A DNA stretch of 64,000 nt from Candidula unifasciata. Lineage: Eukaryota; Mollusca; Gastropoda; Stylommatophora; Geomitridae. The position numbers were made by a program, and so were the translations under genes. The notes under the pieces are model-generated. The model saw only the letters and a program-made list of their open reading frames with translations. It made no database searches and had not been told where the DNA came from. Below, one piece after another: positions 9,770 through 20,005 of this stretch. The stretch lies in NCBI GenBank assembly GCA_905116865.2, contig CAJHNH020006667.1, forward strand, positions 636,012-700,011. Reading direction: 5' to 3'. How positions within the stretch are numbered: position 1 is the stretch's first letter; every line of letters begins with the position of its first letter.

Positions 9770-10195
9770 ATGGGATTCATCTGGTTAAGGTTTGAGGTTT
9801 TGAACAACGGATCAACATCATGGCGCACGGGTAACCCATAAGTGCTCCGTTCTTTTTCTAACTCAAGTCTGAGTCCGAAGAAGCTCATCCCAGTGCACAG
9901 GCTTTGTAGTGCCGGCGAGGATCCTGAAATATTTTGGGTAGATTTTTAACTCCACAATTTGCCCGGGCAGCGCCGTTAGGCTACTCTTTTCGATTTTCCA
10001 ACTGCCGAGGGATTTTTTACATGCGCAACACGGACGTTTGATCTCACTACCCAGACACCAAAGATAAATACTAGGAGTCTAAGTCCACTTGAAAAAATTC
10101 CAGCCCTCATCGAAGATGGAACCCGGAACCTCTAGCACTCGAGGCGGACACCATTCATCTGGTTAAATGCTCCTGTAAACTGCAACAGGCTGCGC
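9770..10195 (-). repeat. SINE-B, the most complete copy
   Basis: Read on the minus strand: a tRNA-like head 'gtccgcctcgagtgctagag' with 'gttccgggttccatc'; then 'agggctggaattttttcaag'; a body with 'aaaaaatccctcggcagttg'; and the 3' block 'gagcttcttcggactcagac' plus 'gagcacttatgggttaccc'. Other copies are at 18700-18970 (head and body), 43985-44155 (3' part) and 50305-50400 (head). The total length of about 420 bp fits a composite tRNA SINE. Confidence 0.8.
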
Positions 10196-10244
10196 AAGCC
10201 AGCAGTTGATTAAATCTTGCTCCAAAAAACAATATGAAGAGAAA

Positions 10245-10780
10245 TAAGAATTAAAGCAATGAACTCTTTGTAGACGATCAAACCCTCAATCCAGCTACAG
10301 GCGAAGAGATGCAAAGATACCTGGAAAATCTAAACATAGAGGACAGGCGCCATACGCGAACATTAGCATTAAACAAATGTATGACCATTTAAAAAAAAAC
10401 AGAACAACCAACCGATCAGGATATGTATAAATAGATCAACCAACCAATGAAGAAATCTACAGAAAACTCCAACTCAAGCAAGCAAAAGGCACCAATTATT
10501 TTAGGAGAATTAATATCATCCAATAGAAAAATGAAAGCAAGGATAGAACACAGATTTATAAAAGCAAATCAAATCATTGGACAGATGTCGCCGAAAGTAC
10601 AAAACAAAATTCTAACAACTGACATCAAAAGAGCGATATTCACTGCAATATTGTTTACGACATTGTGTTACCAGTGCCAGTCATGGACATTAACAAGACC
10701 AGGAAAATATTCGAACAACAGAAATGAAATGTCTACGAGAAATCCTAAACGTGTTTAGGAGAGAAATGATCAGAAGAAGA
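10245..10780 (+). mobile_element. LINE RT fragment from motif C onward (RTE-like)
   Basis: ELFVDDQTLNPATGEEMQRYL carries an F-V-D-D form of RT motif C. After a stop the frame continues APIILGELISSNRKMKARIE, then KANQIIGQMSP and CQSWTLT. These match the RTE-type connector after the RT ('YLGxxIxxDGRxxxEIexRIxKAN' then 'GCESWTLT'). The fragment ends within this domain, where the GAA array starts. Several stops make it a pseudogene. A similar connector occurs at 56040-56570. Confidence 0.7.
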
Positions 10781-10784
10781 AGGA

Positions 10785-11181
10785 GGAGGAAGAGGATGAG
10801 GAGGAGGGGAAGAGGGGGACGAGGAAGAAAAAGAAGAAGAAGAAAAAGAAGAAGAAGAAGAACACGAAGAAGCAGAAGAAGAAGAAGAAGAAGAAGAAGA
10901 AGAAGAAGAAGAAGAAGAAGAAGAAGAAGAAGAAGAAGAAGAAGAAGAAGAAGAAGAAGAAGAAGAAGAAGAAGAAGAAGAAGAAGAAGAAGAAGAAGAA
11001 GAAGAAGAAGAAGAAGAAGAAGAAGAAGAAGACGAAGAAGCAGGAGAAGAAGAAGAAGAAGAAGAAGAAGAAGAAGAAGAAGAAGAAGAAGAAGAAGAAG
11101 AAGAAGAAGAAGAAGAAGAAGAAGAAGAAGAAGAAGAAGAAGAAGAAGAAGAAGAAGAAGAAGAAGAAGAAGAAGAAGAAA

Positions 11182-11212
<31 letters not shown>
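10785..11212. repeat. Long (GAA)n array, over 400 bp
   Basis: It starts as an imperfect GAG/GGA-rich purine stretch (10785-10868), then has two nearly pure GAA blocks split by a small interruption near 11032-11046. One strand is almost all purine for more than 400 bases. The poly-Arg, poly-Leu and poly-Phe frames are artefacts. Confidence 0.98.
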
Positions 11213-11889
11213 TTGTAAAAAAGGTATAGGTCACACACCCTTTAGCCCACCCCATATTTATAATGAACTTAGTGACTCCTTTCTTAGTGTTTTCGTTGTG
11301 TCGCCGCAATGATGAAGTCAGTATTTTAATGGCTTAACATTTAGGTATCCATTTCAGTTTTTGATAAATATTGTGAAGCCTACGTAAATAATATTGGGAA
11401 CTAGTTTAACCCAACACAATTATTCTTCTTTAATTAAAAAAAAAATTTAAAAAAAAAAAAAAAAACCGCATTACACATCTCAACATAGATAAGGACCCAA
11501 GATTTTTTGGCCTGCAGTCATGCTTCCCATAACTTCGGCACCACGCCTAATACCATAAATATATCCTTAGAAAATAAATAATAAAAAGAGACCACGGTAC
11601 GTGATCGATGACTAGTGTCGGTAATTTTATTCTCGAAAGAACATCGACAAAAATAACCAAATATCGTGCTGGGAGAAAAAAGAAATTGCTGTCTGAAAAA
11701 GACCTTACGGCCAGGAAGCTTATTTAGAAACACTAGAAATGGAGCCGAGAATGTCCTATTGAACACGCGAGCGAACGTGCGCATGGTCGCGAATTTGAGG
11801 GGGTTTGGATGAGTCTACTCCAAGATCTAGCAAGCAGTTGAGAGATGTTCCACAAAGCTATAGCCAGAATCGCTAAATTGCTGGTGTAT
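11213..11889. other. No recognisable gene
   Basis: Unclassified sequence with A tracts near 11438-11466. Small frames on the minus strand (11518-11969) show no motif that I can name. Confidence 0.45.
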
Positions 11890-12323
11890 GATCTGTTAGT
11901 GAGATGTGGAAACAGGGTGAGCCACTGTGTTAGTGATTTATTGGGAACGTTGGTGTATGATTGTGGCACTCATTTATGGAGATAAAAAGTGTGGGTCTAT
12001 GAGAGTTATTGATATATGAGGGAAAAAAAGTGGGTGCATGAATGTGTTATTGATATACGGGAAAAGTGAGTGTATGGCTGTGTTTTGTTATATGGGAACA
12101 GTGGGTATGTGATTGTGTTACTGCTATATGATAATAGTAAGTTTATGTTTGTATGTTTGTGTTACTGAGATATGGGAAAAGTGAGTGTATGACTGTGTTT
12201 TTGATATATGGTAAAATTGGGAATGTGATTGAGTTATTGATATATAATAATAGTGAGTTTATGTTTGTATGTTTGTGTTAGTGAGATATGGAAAAAGTGA
12301 GTGTACGACTGTGTTATTGATGA
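11890..12323. repeat. Degenerate minisatellite (left block)
   Basis: Variants of 'gtgagtgtatgactgtgtta' followed by 'ttgatatatggg' and 'aaaagtggg' recur at irregular 35-60 bp spacing. The same pattern resumes at 16426, so the LINE between them probably inserted into this array. Confidence 0.8.
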
Positions 12324-12589
12324 ATGGTAAAAATGGGTAACGCCCGTGTGTCACCGGGGCCCTTATATGAAGCAAAGAATAGTGACAGTGCACCCTACCA
12401 GGCATGTCGTAAGAGACGACTAAGGGTAAGGTTGGGCTTGAGGTTGGCTACCTCATCCTGTAAAAACAATAGCCACAAAAACCAACCAACCATGGATAAG
12501 TCAAAAAGAGAAGCAAATAAATCCCAGCCAATCAAGATGAGGGGAGGCTCTTCAAGTAGAAGTATGACACGGTGTGGTGAAAGCCGAAA

Positions 12590-13087
12590 GGAGTCCGGAC
12601 CGTTGACGCACCTACTCTCAGCTACTGAAACCTCCAGTTTTGGCACCTGGAATGCTAGAACTTTCTATGATATAGGGAGATCAATGGAAGTAGCAAGGGA
12701 AATGAAACATTGTAGAATTTGTATTCTAGGGTTATGTGAAACTAGATGGACTGGGGCGGGAAAAAGTATTCTAAATTCAGTGGGAACTATTTTGATCTCA
12801 GGATACACAGAGGAAAAGTCGCCACACAGAGAAGGGGTGGCCCTGATGCTATCGAAAGAAGCAGACAGGGCACTAAAAGAATGGGAGGCTGTTAGTCCCA
12901 GAATAATAAGAGCATCATTTAGAAAAAGCGAAAAGGAAGGTGAACATGTCAGTAATACAGTGTTACGCACAAACAAATGATAAAGATGCATCTGTTAAGG
13001 AAGAATTTTACATGCAGTTTCAAAATATTATAAATAATGAAAGAAAGGGCAATTAAAAATTTTTGATGGGTGACCTAAATGCAAGAT
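12590..13087 (+). pseudogene. AP-type endonuclease domain of RTE-2 (first part)
   Basis: The domain opens with SSFGTWNARTFYDIGRSMEVAREM and ILGLCETRWTGAGK, the substrate-binding strand and catalytic Glu region of the exonuclease-endonuclease-phosphatase fold. ESPHREGVALMLSKEA follows. A frameshift near 12945 moves the reading to IQCYAQTNDKDASVKEEFY, and a stop precedes FLMGDLNARL, the conserved 'GDxNAK' motif. Proteins of this type are often annotated as craniofacial development protein 2-like; here the domain belongs to the LINE. Confidence 0.85.
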
Positions 13088-13585
13088 TGAACAGCCTTAA
13101 AAGTCTATGGTTAAGCACCAGCAAGGAGATCAAAATTAGAATTTTGAGAGCATACATCTTCCATGTGGCTACATACGGATGTGGACTATCTCTCAGTCCT
13201 TAAGAAAGAGAATAGGGGCTTTTGAGCTGAAATGCTATAAAAAGATTCTAAGAATATCTTGGACAAAGAAGATGAGAAATATTGACATCTTGAAAGATCT
13301 GAACATCAAGGAAGATTGGCTAATAAACAACATCCTTTCTCGAAAGCTGAAATATTTTGGTCATATCAAGCGCCAAGACGGATTGGAAAAAAATTATATC
13401 AGAAGGCATGGTACCAGGAAGGAGGGGCAGAGGCTGACCGACGCGAAGATGGGCACAGGATATAAGTGACTCCTTGAGTATGAAAGTTCATGAGGCGGGA
13501 GAACTGGCAAGAGACCGAGTTTCTTACAAGCAGACTGTGATGAGAGCGACGTTCTGCAAAGGACCTGCTTCATGATGATGATGAT
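13088..13585 (+). mobile_element. Nested RTE-1 3' fragment with target-site duplication
   Basis: The C-terminal end of a second RTE type sits inside the RTE-2 endonuclease. It reads LKSLWLSTSKEIKIRILRAY, then KCYKKILRISWTKKM, DLNIKEDWLINNILSRKLKY, FGHIKRQDGLE and, after a frameshift, PGRRGRGRPTRRWAQDI, ending in a (GAT)n-like tail. It is flanked by 'gacctaaatgcaagat' (13072-13087) and 'gacctgaatgctaagat' (13586-13602), a diverged 16-17 bp duplication of the target. Related 3' ends lie at 32105-32495 (-) and 47646-47710 (-). Confidence 0.85.
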
Positions 13586-13601
13586 GACCTGAATGCTAAG
13601 A

Positions 13602-13825
13602 TGTAATCAGACAACACAGGTTATGAAGAAATTATAGGAAGACATGGTCTAGGAGTAATGATGAAAATGGAAAATTGTTCACACATTTTTGTGCAGGTAA
13701 CCAGTCTGTTATTGGTGGAAGTATTGTTCACCATAAAAGAATACACAAAGCAACATGGGAATCACCAGACCATGAGACAACTAATCAAATTGATAATCTA
13801 TGTATTACCAAAAAGTTTAGATTCA
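13602..13825 (+). pseudogene. AP-type endonuclease domain of RTE-2 (second part)
   Basis: The sequence resumes exactly after the nested insert with SDNTGYEEIIGRHGLGVM. After a frame change, NQSVIGGSIVHHKRIHKATW and SPDHETTNQIDNLCITKKFR follow. These are the 'GxHGxG', 'H-K-x-T-W-x-SPD' and 'NQIDxxxI' blocks of the endonuclease C-terminal half. The usual 'GADVGSDHxLV' catalytic end is missing here; a remnant 'GHFLVVK' may lie at 14220-14248. Confidence 0.8.
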
Positions 13826-14370
13826 AATTCAAATTCTCTTTCTTTGACCACTTTCAGCTAGGTCCGTTCACATTTCTGCTCACTTTCCTTTCAGCTATAT
13901 TTGTGGTGACGTTTTCTGGTCGCGATCTTATTTGATTCTGGATTGTGTTTAATGTTGTCACTTTCTGTTTGTTGTGGTTTCCGCTCTTGCTGTTGTTTTT
14001 GTAATCTGGCTGGCCCTGTGCTGCGCTCAAGATGATTGGATGTTGGATCGATTTATTGTCGTATTCCTTGGCTGTTTGTTGTTTCCGGTGAAAGTAGATT
14101 GCCTATCCTAATAAGGACCGTCGGTCGATTGACTTGGGCAGGTACTGATGGCTATACTGCTGAGGTCTGGTATTATTTGTCATCCTTTTACGATTTTATG
14201 GCTTTCAGAGGTGCCGGTGTATTTACTGGCCATTTCCTGGTGGTAAAATCAAGTTGAAACTTAAAAGATATATAACATTTTATAATCATAGAAACCAATA
14301 TAATGTAGGTTATCTGAGGGATAAAGAAGTTGAGGAACAGTTTTCAGTTACAATCTCTAATAAGTAACAG

Positions 14371-15775
14371 TTGTTGCAGCAGTTAGCTGAAGATGTTAGC
14401 ACAGAAGTCTGCTGGGATCGGATCAAAGGAATCTGGAATGAATCTTGTGTAGTAGTTCTTGGCAAGAAAGAACGGAAACATAGAGCGTGGATAACACCAG
14501 AAACCGTTAAATTGATTGAAGGAAGGAAAAGTAAAAAGGCAGACTTAAACAATAGCAAAGTAGAGCTGTTAAAGCTAGAGCTCAGGATACATAAACATAA
14601 GCGAATAAGGAGATTAGGAGGCGTATAATGCAGATAAAATGCAAGCAGCGGAGACATCAGCAGCAAAAATAAATCTCAGAGAAATTTTCAGTAAAACAAG
14701 ACAATTATTAGGTAAATATAGTCAGCCAAATGGATCAATCAAAAATAGTCAAGGAAAGGTACTTACTAATACTAAAGATCAAATGGACAAATGGGTTGAA
14801 TATTTTGAAATGCGTCTAAATAGACCAGGCCCAGAGGTTTCCCCAGATATCCTGCCTTCAAAAATGGAACTGGATATCAACTGTGAGATACCATCTAAAG
14901 AGGAAATTAGAAAAGCTATCAATGTTCTCAAGGAAGGGAAGGCGGCAGGCCCAGATGGTATCTCTGCTGAAGCCATTAGGGCCAAAATAAACACATCAAG
15001 AGAATTGCTACATAGATTATTCAGTAAAGTCTGGGAGACTGAAGAAATACCAGCAGACTGGAGAGAAGGATATCTTGTGAAACCGCCCAAAGAAAGGTGA
15101 TCTACAGGAGTGTGGAAACTATAAAGGAATTATATTGCTGTCAGTTCCTGGGAAAATATTCAGTAGAAATATTTTTGAAAGATTAAAAGATGCTATTGAT
15201 AAAAAGCTAAGAGATGAACAGGCAAGTTTTCGGTCAAACAGATCCTGTACTGACCACATAGCCACATTACGTATTAAAATAGAGCAAAGCAATCAACTGA
15301 ACTCACCACTTTACATTAGATTTATAGACTATAAAAAAGCATTTGACAGCATTGATAGGGATTCGCTCTGGAAATTGATGTGGCACTATGGAATCCCTCA
15401 AAAAAAAAAAAAAAAATTATTAACTTAGTAAAGGCAACACACAAAGACATGAAATGTTCTTCGTGAGGAAAAGCTAATAGATACATTTTTAATAAAAACA
15501 GGTGTGCGACAGGGATATCTTTTGTCGCCTCTCTTATTTGTACTGGCTATAGACTGGATTTTAAAACATTAACTGCTAACACAAAGAATGGAATTCAGTG
15601 GACCACTACAATACAGCTTGATGTCTGGATTCGCTGATGATATTTCTCTTTTGTCCTATTCACTGAATCAGATACAAGATAAATTATACATACTTGATTC
15701 GAGATCACACCAGCTTGGTCTGAAAATCCATAAAAGAAAGACAAAATATAATGATAAAAAATCAGGCATATAGTA
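14371..15775 (+). pseudogene. Reverse transcriptase region of RTE-2
   Basis: The frame 14371-14628 carries the pre-RT linker (LGKKERKHRAWITPETVKLI). Frame 14639-15100 has KEEIRKAINVLKEGKAAGPDG, the conserved RT entry motif, followed by EIPADWREGYLVKPPKE. Frame 15135-15428 has DEQASFRSNRSCTDHIATLR and motif A IRFIDYKKAFDSIDRD. An A run (15402-15416) breaks the frame. GVRQGYLLSPLLF (motif B) then follows in another frame and GFADDISLLSYS (motif C) near 15630. At least four breaks make this inactive. Confidence 0.9.
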
Positions 15776-16425
15776 ATGTGGTTTCTCTTAAAGGCAGCCC
15801 ACTCCGAGACGTGAAATCGTACACCTTTTCGTGCAGTAATGTCGATAAAGATGGAGGAACTGATAGAGATATTAAAATAAGAAAACAAAAGACAAGAGGG
15901 GCTTTTATAGCACTAGGCAATTTGTGGAGGTCAAAAGAAATTTTTAAAAAATACTAAACTATAAATTTTTTTATATCTACTGTCAGATCAGTACTTTTGT
16001 ATGGGGCGGGAAACATGGAGAACAACTAAGGCAATTACTAATTAATTACAGACATTCATTAACTGGTGCCTGTGCAGAATAGAGGGAATTCAATAGTATG
16101 ATAGAATAACTAATGTAGAGCTTTGGGAGAGAACTAAACAGGCTCCAGTGGACCAAGAGGTGAAGAAAAGACGTTGGCGTTGGATAGGACACACACTGAG
16201 AAACAGGAGAACAGCATGACTAGAATGTCTTTCCGCTGGAACGCACAGGGGCATAGTAATAAAATAAAGGCCAAAAACCACACGGAGAGAAGAGCTGGAG
16301 CATAAAGTTAGAAAGGCGGGGAGGACATTGGGAGAGCTCTATGAAATGGCGAAGGATAGAACGACTTGGCATGAGTTGGTTGAGGGCCTATGCTTCATTG
16401 GGGGGATAGAAAGGCAGAAGAAGAA

Positions 16426-16720
16426 GAAGAAAAGTGGGTATGTGATTGTGTTACTGATAAATTATAATAGGGAGTGTATATTTATATGTTTGTGATACTG
16501 AGATATGGAAATAGTGAGTGTAAGTTGGTTCTATTGAGATATGGCAATAAATGGTGTATTTTTGTGTCACTGGGATACAGGCATAGATGGTGTATGATAC
16601 TGAGGTTTGGGAATAGTTGGTCTATGTTAGTTTACGAAAATATAGGAATTATAGTTCAACGTGTTTCCAATATATGTATACACTTAGTGTATGTGTGAGT
16701 GAATGACATGTATGTGTTGT
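16426..16720. repeat. Degenerate minisatellite (right block)
   Basis: 'gtgggtatgtgattgtgtta' followed by 'ctgataaattataatag' closely matches the array at about 12100-12130, left of the RTE-2 insertion. Units of 'gagatatgg' and 'atagtgagtg' continue for about 250 bp. Confidence 0.75.
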
Positions 16721-16859
16721 TCGTCCATCACGAGAGATAAGGACCACTTTCATTCAAAGTAGTAATGATCAGTGATTATGAGTACAAAGGTGGCTGATTG
16801 GTCCATTATGAGCCTTGAGATGATGATAGCTGGATGACAGTGACTCGGATTTAAGTGAG

Positions 16860-17140
16860 GAAAAACAACGCAATTCGTCGGCCTCACTCTCTCGCCTGTG
16901 TTCATCTTGATTCAATGGCAGGACAATTTCGAAACGATTGGAAATAGACCTAGGTAAAGTGGATGACTAAGGCGTCTTATGTGCCCTGTTTTGCTCGAGA
17001 CTCTGGACAGAGCCTGCTGGAAATCGACTTCTTGTCCGTTGAAACAATAGGAGGTTTCATCCATACAATCCGCCGAGTCCAGTCTTTGCATGCAGGGTGG
17101 GCATAAAACAATCACCGAGTGGTTCAGAACCATGTCGGCT
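16860..17140 (+). repeat. Repeat family K, copy 1
   Basis: It shares the order 'cctcactctctcgcctgtgt', 'caggacaatttcgaaac' / 'gtggatgactaaggcgt', 'gccctgtttt', 'aggtttcatccatacaatcc' and 'gtccagtctttgcatgcag' with 61312-61530 in the same orientation. No protein signature is seen and its class is unknown. Confidence 0.6.
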
Positions 17141-17484
17141 TTCCTCTCCTGGTTCAGCCAGTCAGTCAAAGCTGTTGCCTGTGGAGTGACTGCATGCTGA
17201 CAGCTGCTGGGAGCCAGAGGAGAGAGCTGAGTGCCAGACTAAGCCCAGTGGTTGTGAACTGCCCTAGGAGAACATGATGACAGTCACCTTGCCAAAGGTG
17301 CTACTCGTATCTGACAGACATGTATGCAGAGTGAAATATGTACCGGTTAATATTTCTTTACTACAAAGTGTGCATACTCTGTGCTACTGGATTAAGTTCA
17401 CTGAGAAAAAGAGAATGTCTGTGCTACTGAAATGTATTTGTTGTGAATGGGTGTTATGTTAACTGAGATATTTATTACTATGTA
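17141..17484. other. No recognisable gene
   Basis: Unclassified spacer before the mariner element; no motif seen. Confidence 0.45.
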
Positions 17485-18415
17485 CAATGTCCGACAATTA
17501 TGTAATGAGACTTTTGGATTATGGCCGAGACAAAAATGTCATCTACGAAGCAAAGCACGGAATCTAAAAAGGCAAGCTTTACCTATGAACTGCAAACTTT
17601 TCATCGCCGCACGATAAGAAGACAAAACACAAACCGCCATTTTGTTGACCTAGACAGACGTGCATTGTTACGTAATCAGCAGGAAGCAAACAAGCTAACA
17701 TTAAATTATGTTTAAAATTTAGAAAAGGCGTCACTGAGACGGTTGAATTAATGCGATAAGTTTATAGAGATAATTGTTTATCTCGTGCACAGATTTTCAT
17801 GCGATATTCAGGATTCAAAAGTAGTGTCGAAATAATTACTAATGCAACTAGACCTGGACGCCCAATTTCTGTTTGTAACGAGGAACTCATTGCAAAAGTC
17901 ACAGAACGGATATAAGAAGATAGTTGTTTTACGGTCTGATGATGGCAGATGAATCTGGTGTTAATAGAGAGACCCTTTGCAAAATTCTGGTGCAAGATTT
18001 TGCAAAAAAAAAAAAAATTGCTTGCAGGTTTGTACCGCATTCGTTGTCTGATGACCAAAAACATCAGCGGGTTGAGTACCAACGAGGCATCATCAAAACA
18101 AGTGTGTGTTCTCAACCATCCACCCTATTCCCCAGATTCATCCCCCTGTGATTATTTTATGTTCCCAAAATTGAAGTTACCATTTGAAGGAAGCTTCTTT
18201 GATGATATTAATGACATCCAAGGCACTGTAACATCGACTTTAAGGGCCATAGCAACAGAAGAACTACAGAGGTCGTTCCAGTGTTTGTTAGATCGTGATA
18301 CTCACTGTATCAATGCACAAGGTGCTTACTTTGAATCAAATACAGGTTATATCTTCAACTGTTTATTATTTTTATTTCTATGGAATTAGTCTCATTACTT
18401 AATTGTCAGACCTTG
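17485..18415 (+). mobile_element. Mariner-family DNA transposon, internally deleted, with TIRs
   Basis: Terminal inverted repeats of about 30 bp start with 'caatgtccgacaattatg' on the left. The complement of the right end starts 'caaggtctgacaattaag'. Each lies next to a TA dinucleotide, the expected target duplication (17483-17484 and 18416-18417). Inside, N-terminal HTH remnants (ATRPGRPISVCNEELIAKVT, then VNRETLCKILVQDF and IACRFVPHSLSDDQKHQRVE) jump directly to the C-terminal PPYSPDSSPCDYFMFPKLKL. The segment with the first two catalytic Asp residues is gone. An A run near 18005 and several stops add to the decay. At 0.93 kb it is shorter than the usual 1.3 kb. Confidence 0.92.
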
Positions 18416-18698
18416 TATGTATGACTATGCTACTGGGATACTAAGCAGTTGCTTTTTGTGACATACTTAAGGGTTAAGGGCCTATTAGATTCAACTTTCA
18501 AAATTGTGTGTCAATAGTAGTAGAAACAAGAATAGCAATAGTTGCAGCATTAGTATTTGACATTGCTGTTACTTTGTAATAACCATTATATCATTTGTAA
18601 TGGTTGCAGAATAGGCGAATGAAGAGAAGTATAGTTTAGTAGAAGTATTATTTCTTCTGTTTTAGTTTATACACATGCGCATATTTGTGTCTCTCTGT
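18416..18698. other. No recognisable gene
   Basis: Short AT-rich spacer between the mariner and SINE-B; nothing recognised. Confidence 0.45.
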
Positions 18699-18699
18699 C

Positions 18700-18970
18700 T
18701 CTATGGGGCTGCGTGGTCTCGAGGCATGGTGTCCGCCTCGAGTGCAAGAGGTGCCGGGTTCAATCCCCGGTAGGGGCTGGAATTTGTTCACGTTAACTTG
18801 GACTTCTAGTAATTCCCCTTGGTCTCTGTTTGTATTGTTTCGCACGTAAAATAATCCCTTGGCAGCTGGGAATTGAAAAGAGTAACCTAACGGTGCTACA
18901 GAGCCTATGCACTGTGCTGAGCTTCTTCGGACTCAGACTTCAGTTAGAAGAAAAACGTAGCACTTATTGA
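18700..18970 (+). repeat. SINE-B copy
   Basis: A tRNA-like head 'ggctgcgtggtctcgaggca', 'gtccgcctcgagtgcaagag' and B box 'gccgggttcaatccccggta' is followed by 'ggggctggaatttgttcacg'. The body has 'aataatcccttggcagctgg' and the 3' block 'gagcttcttcggactcagac' then 'ttcagttagaag'. It is shorter than the copy at 9770 by an internal deletion. Confidence 0.85.
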
Positions 18971-19194
18971 TGTTTATTCGTTGTTCAAACTTCAAACTTC
19001 TCTGTCTCTTTGTCCGTTCGTATATACGTACGTGTATGAGTGTGGTGTAGGCGTAGACAAATACATTTTCATAATACTTACATAATTCAATACATAAAAT
19101 ACGAATTATATACAAGTGAATTAGTTAAATTCTCAGTGCATCAGAAACAAAACTACTATAACATTTTGATGTTATGTAATGTTACAAAATCAGG
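18971..19194. other. Unclassified spacer
   Basis: AT-rich sequence with no coding or repeat signature seen. Confidence 0.4.
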
Positions 19195-19835
19195 TCTACA
19201 ACACACATACACTCTTTTTCTTTCTCTTCACCTTTCTCTCATCTCTCTTTCTCTCTCTCTCTCCCTCTCCTTCTGTCTATCTGTCTATCTCTCTGTGTGT
19301 CTTCGAGTGTGTGTGTCTGTCAGTGTATTTGTGTGTGTATCTGTGAGTATGTCTGTGTATGTATGTATGTGTGTGTGTGTCTGTGTCTGTGTGTCTGTGT
19401 GTGTATGTGTGTGTATGTGTGTATCTGTAAAGATGTAAGTGTATGTATAGATGTATGTGTGTGTGTATGTATGTGTGTGTATGTATGTATGCATGTATGT
19501 GTGTGTGTATGTATGCATGTATGTGTGTGTATGTATGTATGCACGCATGTGGGTGTATTTATCCATGTGAATGTTTATGTGTGGTTTTGGGTGTCTGTAT
19601 ATGGGATTATATGTGTGTGTATGCATGCATGCATGTGTATGTGTGTATGTATGGAATGTGTGTGTGCATGTATGTCTATGTATGTATGCATGTATGTATG
19701 CATGTATGCATGTATGCATGTATGCATGTATGTATGCATGCATGCATGCATGCCTGCATGCCTGCATGCCTGTATGTTTGCATGTCTGCATGCCTTTATG
19801 TCTGCATGTCTGCATGTCTGCATGTTTGCATGACT
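19195..19835 (+). repeat. CT, TG and TATG/TGCATG microsatellite block of family J
   Basis: CT repeats (19225-19290) pass into TG/TGTA and then TATG/CATG tetranucleotide repeats up to about 19830. Frames here encode only Cys/Val/Met or His/Thr repeats. The whole block recurs inverted at 42235-42930, next to the same unique segment. Confidence 0.95.
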
Positions 19836-20005
19836 GCATTAAATAATGCATATTTCTTTATTACATCCATAACATGCATTATTGATAACAGACATTTTTT
19901 CTCTGAAAAATGAGTGCTTAGAAGGGCCAAATGTCAGACAGACCTGCGTGCCCAATTTGTAACCCTTTAAAAAAAAATGTGTTCGTTCGTTCGTTCACAT
20001 ACACA
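19836..20005 (+). repeat. Family J unique segment, copy 1
   Basis: It includes 'aataatgcatatttctttat', 'tacatccataacatgcatta', 'ttgataacagacatt', 'tgagtgcttagaagggccaa', 'atgtcagacagacctgcgtg', 'cccaatttgtaaccctt' and 'gttcgttcgttcgttc'. The reverse complement of this order is at 42065-42230. Both copies border a long TATG-type microsatellite at the same side. Confidence 0.9.

Larger units (their letters stand above)
12324..16425 (+). mobile_element. RTE-type LINE (RTE-2), near full length but decayed and interrupted
   Basis: In order: a 5' leader with 'ggcatgtcgtaagagacgac' and 'gttggctacctcatcctgta', typical of RTE-like elements; an endonuclease domain with FGTWNARTFYD and ILGLCETRW (12600-13087); a nested foreign fragment (13088-13585); the endonuclease end with GSIVHHKRIHKATWESPDH (13602-13820); an unexplained insert (about 13825-14205); the RT (14371-15770); and a C-terminal GHTLRNRR...DRTTWHELVEGLC block (16180-16400) with an (AGA)n 3' tail. 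Motif A reads IRFIDYKKAFDSIDRD and motif C FADDISLLS. Many stops and frameshifts are present. The host array continues on both sides. Confidence 0.85.

Noticed and set aside
10690..11309. Very long open frames of poly-Leu, poly-Phe and poly-Arg
   Set aside because: They are translations of the GAA/CTT array; no unique protein sequence flanks them.
12324..12980. Host craniofacial development protein 2-like gene
   Set aside because: The domain is the LINE endonuclease; it is followed by RT sequence and is frameshifted.
19285..19913. Cys/Val/Met and His/Thr-rich proteins
   Set aside because: Microsatellite translation; several frames are open at once on both strands.
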